Origin: Eublepharis macularius
Lineage: Eukaryota > Chordata > Lepidosauria > Squamata > Eublepharidae
Direction of reading: 5' to 3'
DNA: 64,000 nucleotides
Assembly (NCBI RefSeq): GCF_028583425.1
Contig: NC_072807.1
Coordinates: 29,703,001 to 29,767,000 of the forward strand
Shown: piece by piece, positions 12,801 to 24,800 of the stretch
Layout of the letters: the number at the start of each line of letters is the position of its first letter
Numbering within the stretch: the first letter of the stretch is position 1
Notes under the pieces: model-generated
Databases searched by the model: none
What the model saw: only the letters and a program-made list of their open reading frames with translations
What the model was told of the DNA's origin: nothing
Position numbers and translations under genes: made by a program

Positions 12801-15800
12801 AGCAAATGTGTGGTGGGGAACTCATCAAAGGATGCCATGGTGCCTATGGGCACAATGTTGGGAATCGCTGATCTGCCTCTGAGGAGTAGCGGTGGTTTGA
12901 ATGCTAGACCAGCAAGCTGCATTCTTCACATTGTGTTTGAGAGGGGTTGGGAAGAAATAGCCAGAACACTAGTGATAGACAACCATGGCAATTGTAATTT
13001 GGAGGGTGGTTGATCCTTTAAATTTGTTAAAGCAGAACATACCATCTTTAAAAGGCACCCTTTTCCTTGTTTTCTTTTTGAACAGGGAAAGTCTTTATCC
13101 CCAAACAGAAACCAATACAGACTTACACAGAAGAAAAAGTGACCCTTGATCCGGAACTGGAAGAAGCATTGACAAGTGCCACCGACACCGAATTGTGTGA
13201 CCTTGCAGGTAGGCAGAGGCGTTTTGTTTGTTTGAAATCACACACTCTGTGGCTGTGAATATTCATGAAGCCGCCTCTGGCCGAGTATGGCATGAAACGT
13301 AGGACAGCAAAACAAAAAGTCATTCAGGTAGCCACCCCCAACCCTGTTTTAGATGGTAAATGTGTTTGCTGCATGGACTCTTGTCTTTCCTGCAGTCAAA
13401 CATGGGCAAAATATCTGCATGTACATTCAGCTCGATGCCCCCATACGCACACATTGGGTATCATTGTTATATATGCAAAGTTTATTCTTCCCTGCTGCAT
13501 ATGCACTAGCACAGCCCACCAGAACTTTTTAGGAAGGAAAAAGGGGTATGAAAAAGAGACTGTATAGAATTTCATTGTCTATCTTCTGTTTTTTCCATCT
13601 CTTTATTTTTAAGTAACAACCTATCAAGCCTGAAATAGTTAACTGCATAATTTTTCGCCATTACGCAAAAAGTGCCCACTCCACACTAGAATCAACTCTG
13701 CAGTAAACACACCTGCTGCGCAGAGAGCTGTAAGTCTAGCAAGCCCATGTTGACACGCCATGTTTGAAAGATGTCTCTTCATTCCAGCTACCCCTGTGCA
13801 GTGTACAAGGGAAGCCCTGAGCATAAGGGTCCTCCCTTCCCGAAGGCATCTTGCTTCCCATTTTGATGCCTCTTAAAGCGGCTTCAGCTAGGAGAGAACA
13901 AGTGAGCAGTGAGAGAGTGTAGAAATCATGAGGGAGCGGCAGGAACAAATTCATGCAGTGAAGGCAGAAAGACTCGTCAGCTTCGTGAGCTAAGTGTCTG
14001 CACAGCACACCCCAAGCCAGTTGGCTGCTACTCTTTAGAGGTAGCAAACATCCCTGTTCCAACCCTCGGAGATGCTGCTTTCCCTGTTCAAACGGCATCA
14101 TCACTTTAAGATCATTAGCTGTCACTTGTAGTGTTAATTCACATCTCAGATGTCTCTGCTTTGCTGTGCCCTTTGGGATGGTTTCTTGGGGTTTACCCTT
14201 GAACTGAGAAGAAGATGCAGGTGCCATTCGGTAAGCAGATGGAATGACATGTGTAAAGGGATAAATTGTTTTCAGTTTTTCCAGATACTGTTTGTTTACA
14301 AAATGAACTGTGCAGTCCTTTGTAAAACCAAGTCCTCCTGTTGGTGGTATGTCGCTGTTTCCCAGTGCTCCAACTGCTGGCTGGACTTGCTAGGAAACGA
14401 TGATTCTTGCCCTGGCAAGCACAGCTATTGTGCAGTTGCTGGGGGAATAGTGGCCATGCTAGTGTTGCATGTTTGTGTTGGATAGTGACTGCCAGGAGTG
14501 TCATATAAGCCGGCCATTTTGAACTGTCTACCAATTTTTAATCCTCATCCTTCATCCCCCTAAAGGCCTTGTGATCTCCCTCTACAGTGTTGCACGTGCC
14601 TTAAGCAATTATAAGCTCAGCAGTCCAGTCCCCCCTTGCAGTCACAGGAGTGGCACTGACCTCTTCCATTAATTGGGAACTTAGCGGCCGTTGCTAGCAC
14701 AGCACTAAGAGAAACTTTATCCCCTCCCCTCCCCAAATGAAGATGGCTAAAACTCATCAAGACTAATTCTGAAGAAGCATGCTTTTCTTAGAGTTGCACA
14801 GCCTCAGTTTAGGTTTGGCATTTTAAGAGCTTCTACAATGGCGTGAGTTTGAGAATTCTGCTGCAAACTCAGTTTTGTCTTGTTCAAGAAACAGGAAATG
14901 TCAAAAAATATTTTTTTTCCCTTTCCTGATAGCTATCCTAGGAATGCACAACTTGATAAGCAACGCTCAGTTTTGTGATATTGTGGGAAGTAGCAACGGT
15001 ATCAGCAACGAAAGTTTCTCAAGTGAGTATTCACACAAGTGATTTAAATAAAACTTAGAGTTCTGTTACTTCACTGTTGGATCATTTGGATATTGTAAAC
15101 TGCAGAATACTATAGTGTATTGTATTGTAAGCCATACAACTTCAGTGACCATAGGAGTGTTCAAGCATTCCAGTTTAGTGATTTCCTAATGCAGTAAAAC
15201 ACATGCATGCTTTAAGCTTGTGCTGCAGTCATGTGACTGTGTTAAATATTTTTGGATATTACTACCCGCATAAATAATGACATTGTAACATCTGAGCTAC
15301 CCTGTGAGCCAAAGGAATAGACACATCACTTTTGTTATAAGGCCAGTTGTTATTGGAACATTGCAAAATCGTTTGACAAGGTAAAGCTGAAATTCTTATT
15401 AAGATGTAAGCTTGTGTGTGTGTGTATTTCTTTCATTCTAATAAAAGTAATGAAAATAGTAAAGCAATTTCCTCAAGCATGGAAAAATATTAAAAGAAAG
15501 AATTAAATCTTTCTAGATCACATTGGCATGGGCTTCAGTGCTGAGGGATTTTTTTTAATATTACATTTTTAGCCTGCTCTTCCTCCCAAGGCACTAGAGT
15601 CATGTACGTGTAGGGATCCCAGGTTCCTTGGTGGGGGCAGGGGACCTCCTGCTCCCACCGTCCACACTCTGCCACCACTCAGCTGGCAGGCGGGGGGAAA
15701 GGTGGGGAATAGACCTCCCGGGTGCAGTCCCATGCTTCACAGCAGACAGATTTGAGGTCCAAATCGGCCTGCTGTGAAGCATGCCCCTGCAAGATGACAT

Positions 15801-18800
15801 CACTTCCTGGAAGTGGCATCATTGCATCATTGAAGAAGATGAATGCCAGATTCCTGCCTCCTTCCCCCCAAGAGGGTAAGGGGACCTGGCAACACTATGT
15901 ACGTGATTGTCCAATCTTTCTCTCTCTTTCCTACTCCACCCTCTATTTTATCCTCCCAACATTAAGAAAGAAGGGACAGGCCCAAGATCATCCAGTGAAC
16001 GTGGCTGAGTGGGGAGGTTTAATCGGATCCCCGTCTAACACTCTGACCATGGGGAAAGGTGGTTATAATGGAAAGGTGGTGTCATGCCAGGGTCCTCGTT
16101 TAAGAACTGGCATCATTTGTGATGTAATTGACCCCCCTTCCTTCTCTCTTCATTCAGATATAGTCAAAGGGGAAAAGATTATACCAGTCTTCGATGAGCC
16201 GCCAAATCCTACAAATGTGGAGGAGAGTTTGCAACAGATAAAAGAGAATGATCCTCGCCTCCTTGATGTTAATCTGAACAATATAAAGGTAACCATTGAG
16301 AGATTACAAATCCATATGCTCTTTGCAAGATAAATAATGTATTTTTAAGAATAATCCTGCATTCGTAGGAATGCTGTTTTTAGCTCAGAATTTTTGACCT
16401 GAAAATGTTTACAGTGACACGTCAGTTTCCAAGCTAGAATAAAGATCTAGCATTGCCATTTATCGGTGCAAGAGCCTGTTGCTGGTCTTTCTGTTCTTTG
16501 TCTTCTTCCCTTAAAGGAGAGATTTGGGAAGAGCTGAAGCCCAGGGAGGGGACACATCCTCATCAGCGAATATTAATTATGTTTTTCTTACAATTCAAGA
16601 ACATCCCTATCCCAACATTGAAAGAGTTTGCCAAGGCACTGGGGACAAATACCCACGTGAAGAATTTTAGTCTTGCCGCTACAAGGAGCAACGATCCTGT
16701 CGCTGTGGTGAGTAAGCCGCCCGATTGCGCTAATGCGTTGTGCGGCTGGGAAAGGGGCTACGTAAAACTTTTTCGTGAAGATAAATGTTTTCAAAACACC
16801 CACCGTCCTTCATTGGGTGGAAAAGCTGATATTCAGGAGGAGCTTCAAAGTAAAAATGGAAAATCTGTGAATGTCTTATAAGGAACAAATTCTGATATCC
16901 CGCTAAACAAGTCCAAGAGCTGATATGTATTGTCGTGTTTATGCAAACTCAACAAGAGCGGCTATTTTTATGGCCAGGAGCTTCGGCTTGCTTGCAATGA
17001 ATGCTGCCCTTAGCTAAATAAGAACCTCCTTACTTTACCCCTCCCTGCTTTTCCTACTCACAGTCATGATAGGAAAAAGGTGACCTTATCAGGATAAACA
17101 TGATAAAGATTATCATGATCTTGAAAACGCAACCATCAGTGGATGGTTTCAGGTGAGTTGCTATGTTCTTCTGTAGTAGAAGAGCAAGATCCAGGTCCTG
17201 TAATACCTTAAAGACCCAACTAATTTTCCAGGGTATGAACTTTCGAGAGTCAAAGCTCCCTTTGTCAGATACAAGTGGCAAAAAAAAGCATCTTTTGCAA
17301 CAGATTTTTTTGATCATTTTCTCTTTTTTTAAAAAAAAAAAACCCAAGCTCTCTGTCCTGAAATGGAAGCTGTTGTGGTCATAAACTTTTAAAAGCTTGC
17401 TTTTAAAAAAGCTTAGGTGGGTGGGATCTGGTCCTTCCCTGGCTGTAATGCCGCTACATTTGACGGCCCGTTGCACACAGACCTATACGTGCCATGTTCT
17501 ATTAGGTTTGATTGCTGCGTCTCGTTTTTCAAGGCTTTTGCAGACATGCTGAGAGTGAACAAAACCCTGAAGAGCCTCAACTTAGAATCCAACTTCATCA
17601 CTGGGTCGGGCATGCTGGCGCTAATTGATGCGCTGAAAGAGAATGAAACCCTGACGGAGATCAAAGTTGATAACCAGGTAAGTCGTCTTTATTTCCGTAG
17701 CTGAATATGAAATACCTGCGAAATGCACGTAGGTTAGGATTGAAAAGAACGGTGCAACAAGTTCGGTGAGCTCAAGAGTGGGTGTGGGGAACTTACGACT
17801 TTGTCTTGGAAAATGCCCCCCTCTTCCTTCCTGGCAAAGCGCTTTAGAAACGGAAGGCTGTTTCAGAAGCAGTGGCAGTAAGGCACAGGCCGTGTTGCAT
17901 TTGGTATTTCTCTCCTTCTGGTCTTCCCCTTGAAGCGTAACAGTGCAGACTGGGATGTAGCTGTCTTCAGAGATCAATAGTCCTCTCCAAAGCACCTTGC
18001 TTCGGTCCAAGTCACATTTCAAGAACAGACACAGACAATTTTGTTTAAATTCTGTCGTACTGTTTCTCTATTGAGTTCACAGTGGTGTACGTGGCTCTCC
18101 AGTTTATCCTCACAACAACCCAGTGAGGTAGGCTAGGTAGAAAGAGAATGACTGGCCCAAGGTCACTCAGCGAGTTCCTTGATATGCAGAGATTCAATCC
18201 TGACCTAGGCCAACAGTCAAACCATTTCTCCACCCCGTGGTTCTGCCTTGATCTTGTACAGTGTGGCCGATTTACAGTTTGAATAACTGCCTTGTAAATT
18301 TATTGCTGTTACTTTTTTAAAAAATCCCTGTCTGTGTTTTTAAATGGTTGCTTCCACTGATGTTCTTGAAAAATTACGCAAAAACATCTGCTTTGACAGC
18401 GAAGACAGAATGTATTTCTTTTTAACTTGCATTTTGCAATCTCTGCATGTTGACAGAACTGCCGGTACCTGTCTTCTGCTATGCCGTTCTTCTGCTTAGA
18501 CATACACTTAGAGTAAAAAGCATATTTAAAACACATGATGAGTGAATTTATTACAGCTCTTAATGAAAGTAGCGAGACTAATTGCCCCACGGTTTTGTGG
18601 CTGTCATGTGTTTTAATACTCCTACCAGAGGTTTGCAAGAGGAAGATGAATTCTAAGACTCCTTCTCTTATCAAGGAGATCATACTAGACCTGTTCTGTA
18701 TTCTTTCTCACGCTTTAAGGACTAGAGCTGTCATCTCATTACTGCTGTTGCTAAAGTACCATACATAGGTAGTTTGGAATCCCACTTTGGGTATGCCGGT

Positions 18801-21800
18801 TGTCTCTAACTGGTTGTTTGCTATAATTATATTTATAAAATATGTATTCATTTATAAATTAATTATTTAAACAAATGAATTATTTATAGAATGTTTTTAA
18901 AAATATTATGATGTCTGTTCATTATAACAGAGGCAGCAGTTTGGACAGCCTGTGGAAATGGAAATTGCAAAGATGCTTGAAGAAAACACAAAGATTCTTA
19001 AATTTGGATACCACTTCACACAGCAGGGACCACGAACTAGGGCAGCAGCTGCAATTACGAAAAATAATGATTTAGGTAAAGTATCTCTGCTAGATGATTA
19101 TGGAAGGAACAAGACCTGCCCAGACGCTAGAGTTGTTTTGCATTCTAATGACAATTATGCCATTAATAATGTAAACAACATTGTCTTTCAAATTCAGTTC
19201 TTCTCATTGGTACATTTCCCCCAATATATTTATTTCTTTTAAAGTTAGTCATCCGGATAGATCCAGGTGTAAACTTCATAGAAATTTAATTTGTTCATTA
19301 TGAAATAGCTTTAGAAATCTTAGACTCTTCCACTCCTCTTCATGTGCTGCTCAGATACTGATAGACATCCTGATTCCCCAGAAACTGCAGTTTGTTTTGA
19401 CTTCCAAATCAAAGAAAAGAACAAGCCACAGTTAGTTATTTTCACCAACTTAGATGTTCTGACAAACAGCAGAAGCTTTCAAAAATCTGAGTCATGCATG
19501 AGGGAGGGAGGGGCAACTGGAAGACTTCTGAGGCTTGTTTTTGTAATGAACAAACCGTTTCACATTCTTAGCTATTGATGTTGCAAATGTTTATAAAATG
19601 ATGAATTTAAATGTCATGCTTTGTCTTACGGATCTCTGGATTTCAAACGTAGAACATTTGTGTTTATATGTGGTAGAGGGTAATAGTGGAATCCTGCTTC
19701 TATCTTGTTCTAAATAATAGGACAACTGTTATAAGAATTTTTTGCAGAGCCTCCTGATTTAAATGGTTTCTGCCTCAGTTACAGCTGTGCCAAAAATTAG
19801 TAAAATTGCAACAGTGGTGATATTAATCTGGGCATTCAGTTGATTTCAAGATTGTATACTTTAAAAAATATAAATAGGGCTGAATTTTCCTCTAGAGAAC
19901 CCGCAGAGTTTGTTCACCTCTATCTTTTGGTCTTTCTTTCCTGAAATCAGTACCACCACCCCTATATGTACTACCTTACCATCCCACGATACTGCAGAAC
20001 TTCCTTGTTTGCAAGATTTAATATTATGCTCACCATAGTTTTACAGGGGAGATTTTTGAATAAGTCCTATTCCTACAGAATTTGCCCTTGTGGCCTTAAT
20101 AGGATTGATATACCCTTTTATGTGCTCCTTGAATGTAGGTTCTTCAAAAATATACGGGATTATTGTATTAAGCCTTTAATTAACCAACTGTCCCCTTATA
20201 CTCCAGAAACCCTGGCTCTTTTCCTTAGTGATAAAGAGCCTAAATTTACCTTAGCAATTGCAAAATATGTCTCAGTCCTTTTAGCCCTTGCATCCAAAAA
20301 AAGATAAGGAATAAGTATTTTCTGCTGCTCAAGATTCATGAATCAATATGCCTCTAAAGGAATGAAAGGAAAGGAAAAAGGAAAGGCATTTTTCTCTACC
20401 TGCCGCGCATGTTCATTGGATTAATTCAGACATCACACCAAGCCATGGTTAAGGAAGCCTCTTAAAATATTTTTCATCCCACCTTTCAGCCAAAATTGGC
20501 TCCCAAAGCTGCTTTTAGCAAAATGAAAATAAAACCTAACATGAAGATTCAACAGCATTCTCTGGCAAAAGGATTTTTGCATGTAGGGATGACGGAGGGT
20601 GCTTGGGTGCTTCTTTCCCTCCCTCTATAAAGCCTCATCATTGGAAGCTGCTGGAAGGGGCCTGATCTAGCCATGATGGACAATTGCCTGGCTGTTTCTT
20701 GCTCTGCCTACAAACCGTGGTTTGGTTTGATATCTTGATTGGCAAATCACAGTTTGCAACTGACTACTGACCCATTACCTAGCAAAACAGCTCCAGATCA
20801 CGGATTGCGTTAACAATGGTTTAGTGTGGTATCAGCAGAGATATATTATTTTTGGGATGCTCCATTAAATGGAAACCATTGATGTTTGGGTGTACTGGTG
20901 GTAATTTTAAGAAAAATTTGGGTTAATGTTTTTCAACATTCATGGGCTTGGTGAGAGGGAGAGCAAAAAGGATATTCAGTACAGCACCAAAGTTCCAGAT
21001 TTTGCAGATAAAAAAAATTGGGCTTGCTCTTACAGGAAGTTAGTTCCGCTGAACTAAGCGGAACTTCTCAGTAAATATTTCTAGGGTTGTGCAGTGCTCC
21101 TTCTCTTTGTTACCTCATCAAAAGGCTTCTCAGTTCATCTTAAGCTTTCTTGTATTTTCTGCAAATTCCAACTTGTTTCATTGCTGGGCATTTGTTTTTT
21201 TATCGTCTGTTGATATCTTGCTTTTTCTCCCCTTGCTTTCCTAGTCTGGCGTATAGGAGTAAAACTTGCATCAAATGTCTTTCCGTCTCTTCAGCCCTGA
21301 AGCTTCTGAGGCAGGTTATTGCTAATGCCCCTTTGGGTACTGAGCACTGCGAAAGAAATCCCTTTACAGTCTCTCGTGTCGCCATCTCTGTATGTTTCTC
21401 CTGACAAATTTGTGTGTCTCTTTCCTCCATGCTTATCGCTCTCTATGCTGCACCCCTGTTTTGTTTGCCAGAGGCCTTGGGATTTATTTCTAACTGCATG
21501 ACTTGCTAGGAATATGAATTAATTTAATTAATTAATTTTTAATTTATTAGATTTATATTCCGCCCTCCCCACACCAGCAGGCTCAGGGCGGATTACAATT
21601 TACATACATTTAAAATACATCTAACAATTACACAGTTTAAAATTATAAATATATAAACATCCTAACATTTAAAATACATATATATACATACACATATACT
21701 CAGCGGCATAATAAAATGCACTATATGCATACACAAGGCACGTTCCTTTCACCTTCACCAGAGCATTTACAGTGGAGCTAAACAGATGGAGGATGTCACT

Positions 21801-24800
21801 AATGGGGAGGGCACAGACCATGCTCGACTGGACAGGGGGGCTCCGCCTAGCATCAACCATACACCTGGCAGAACAGCTCTGTCTTACAAGCCCGGCGAAA
21901 AGACAATAAATCCTGCCGGGCCCTGGTCTCATTAGACAGATCGTTCCACCAGGCTGGGGCCAGGACTGAAAAGGCCCTGGCCCTGGTCAACGCCAAGTGG
22001 GCCTCCCTGGGGCCAGGGACCTTCAGCAGATGTTTGCCATTAGAGCGAAGAGTCCTCTGAGGCTCATATGGGGTCCCGCAGATACGCCGGTCCCTGTCCG
22101 CATAGGGCTTTATAGGTTAATACCAGAACCTTGAACCTGATTCGGTGAAGGAAAAAAATGTAGATAATTGCTATCAAGCTTGTTCTAAAATCAGTTTTGC
22201 CTTTACTGATAGAATGAATGGATGGAGGCAGGAACAGAGCAGTAGATTATGCAGGCTGCCTTCTTTGAGTCTGCAAGAATCCTTCGGTGTCTTGCTGTAC
22301 ACTAGAACTCCCAAGCATACATTGTAGAGAGTATTTATTTAGATTTATATATATATTTATTTATTTGATTTATATCCCGCCCTCCCTGCTTTAATAGCAC
22401 CCAGTAGAGATTTCTCCTTCCTTCCCTGTACTCTGTCAGTCAGACTTTAGAATTGAAGGTGCTGGAGCTGAGAAGGAAACAGTTGTGATGGCATTGCAAA
22501 TCATGGGGAGATGTTTAGGGAGTGCAAAGAGTAACAACAACAACAACATTCGATTTATATACCGTCCTTCAGGACAACTTAATGCCCATTCAGAGCAGTT
22601 TACAAAGTATGTTATTATTATCCCCACAACAGCAAACACCCTGTGAGGTGGGTGGGGCTGAGAGAGCTCCTAGAAGCTGTGACTGATCCAAGGTCACCCA
22701 GCTGGCTACAAGTGGGGGAGTGGAGAATCAAACTTGGTTCTCCAGATTAGAGTCCCAGGCTCTTAACCACTACACCAAACTGAAGGGAAAGAGGTGAGGG
22801 AAGACAGACAAGCATGCCCTTTCAGGGAAAAGTTGGGACTCTTGAGAAGGGATAGGGTTGCCAACCTCAAGGTGAACTGGATTTACAACTGATCTCCAGG
22901 CGACAGAGATTAGTTCCCCTGGAGAAAATGGCTGCTTTGGAATGTGAACTCTATGGCATTACAGACTGCTGTGATCTCTCCTCTCCCCAAACCCTGCCTT
23001 CCCCAGACTCCACCCTCAAAACCTCCAGGAATTTTCCAACCTGGAGCTGGCAATGCTCAGAAGAGATGGAGCAGTTGTAGGGAGTGGAGAAGGATCTCTG
23101 AGGTCTTTGTCTTCTCAATTACATGAAGGCTCCTTCTTACATGTGGTTCTTCCCTTCAAGTTGACAGAGCACATGTTCAGTCTACTTTGGTGGCTGGGAA
23201 TTGTGGCAAAATTTTGCCCTAATTTCATACATCAGAATTTTCTAAATACCACAGAGCCTTTACTTTGGCTCACTTTAACGTGTTGCCATCAGCCTTTCTG
23301 GAAGGGAGGTTCTTGCATATTCCTTACTCCCAGTGCATTTGCCCTTGCCAATCGGGCATGGTTGAAACAGTTGAAGATATGCTGTGGTATTGTTTATTTT
23401 ACAGGTATATTCAGCACCCATATATTACCCCAATTACATCCAGATATCTGAGTAGATCAGATAATTTTTTATGCCTCCTTCCTCCTTGCTAACTTCTAAC
23501 TTCCCTTAAGGTGGCTAAATTCTATGCCTCAGCATGCTCAATAAGGAAGCAATTTGTTTTTAAAATATTTTATTAGTCTTAACAGGGCTATGACATCTTC
23601 TTAGTATGTGTATAGTCTTATGCATAGATGACTTATGCTTTGGCTGATTGATGATCACAACAAATAAACTAGCATACGACTCTCATGTTTAGGAACTATC
23701 TATTCCTAATGAGTGGGTGGAGTTCAGGGTAGACAGAGCCCTTTTTGGCTAACAGTGTTCCAGTTGATAACCTTCCCAGCCTTAAAGGTTCAGACTGCCT
23801 GTTGTTGTTGTTGTTGTTGTTTTCATCTGGACAAAGTCCCAACATCCTAGACTGTACCAATGCAAAATCCCCAGTTGTTTTAATCGGTTCAGCCTGCCCT
23901 CTGTCCACCTATTCTCCTGCTGCCTTGCATGATGTGCATAAATAAAAACCCCAGAAAATATCTTCCCATTGTAACAATGTAGTTTGTTAATAAAAATGTT
24001 TTTGAAAAGGTGAGCATTCAGGCTTTTAGTTCCTTTTCAAGCTGATGAAGAAAAGGCTTAATGCCAAGAAAGATGGTCATATCAGAGCACTGCACCATGT
24101 TTACAGGAATTTATTTTGCTAACCAAGTGAAATCTAAAATCCATATGATAAACAGCCATTTTTTCCCTGGACTATTGGCATGGCATCGTGCGGGATGCCT
24201 CGTGTTCATGAATTTTAGCACAACACAAGCTTTAGTACGCTAGAGATGCTTTGCACTGCTTGGAAGAGTTGCTTACTGTTTTAAAAAATACTGATGCTTT
24301 TCCCCAGATTAATATGCCTGTTCAGTAACCTTCCCATGATATTTACTAAAGTGCTGAATCTGAATGTTTTAATACCCATGGCTTTATGAAATAATACTTG
24401 TTCTTAATGTAACAGAAAGCCAGAAACATGGGTATATGCAGTTTTGGCAGATAATCTTCATTATCAGATTAACTGGGTTTGAGAAGGCATGTTTTTCTTA
24501 TAATGTATAGTTAAGAACCAAACAAGAAACGATGACGGTAAAAGGGTACTTTGAACTGTTTAATAACTTCCTATGTTTAACATTCCACTTCTGACATTTG
24601 TGCCAAGGTGTCTGCTTGCAGGGCTTTTGCATCACTGCATCTTGTGATATGCTGGCAGTAGTTGTGCTGGTACAGTAAAGCTCTGGCTCCAGCTTGGAAA
24701 GAAGCTCGATAACATCAGTTTTGATTGCTGTAAAAAGCAATTAAAAACAGACAGAGGGATTGCAGGAACAGGCTGCATTTCACTAGAGCTCTGTGCACCA

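Larger units (their letters stand above)
4905..13085 (+). other. TMOD3 8.4-kb intron, remaining content
   Basis: Between the hairpin and coding exon 3 there are a MER-like repeat at about 5310-5590 (a fragment of the same type in reverse at about 12800-12870), a LINE 3' end at about 7490-7905, SINEs at 10225-10420, 11318-11557 and 11610-11815, and a 16-bp tandem duplication at about 9293-9324. I saw no recognisable exon or RNA gene in the rest. Confidence 0.6.

Noticed and set aside
13736..14227. 163-codon minus-strand ORF in the TMOD3 intron
   Set aside because: No recognisable domain, low-complexity composition typical of chance, and no splice context. Judged a random open frame.
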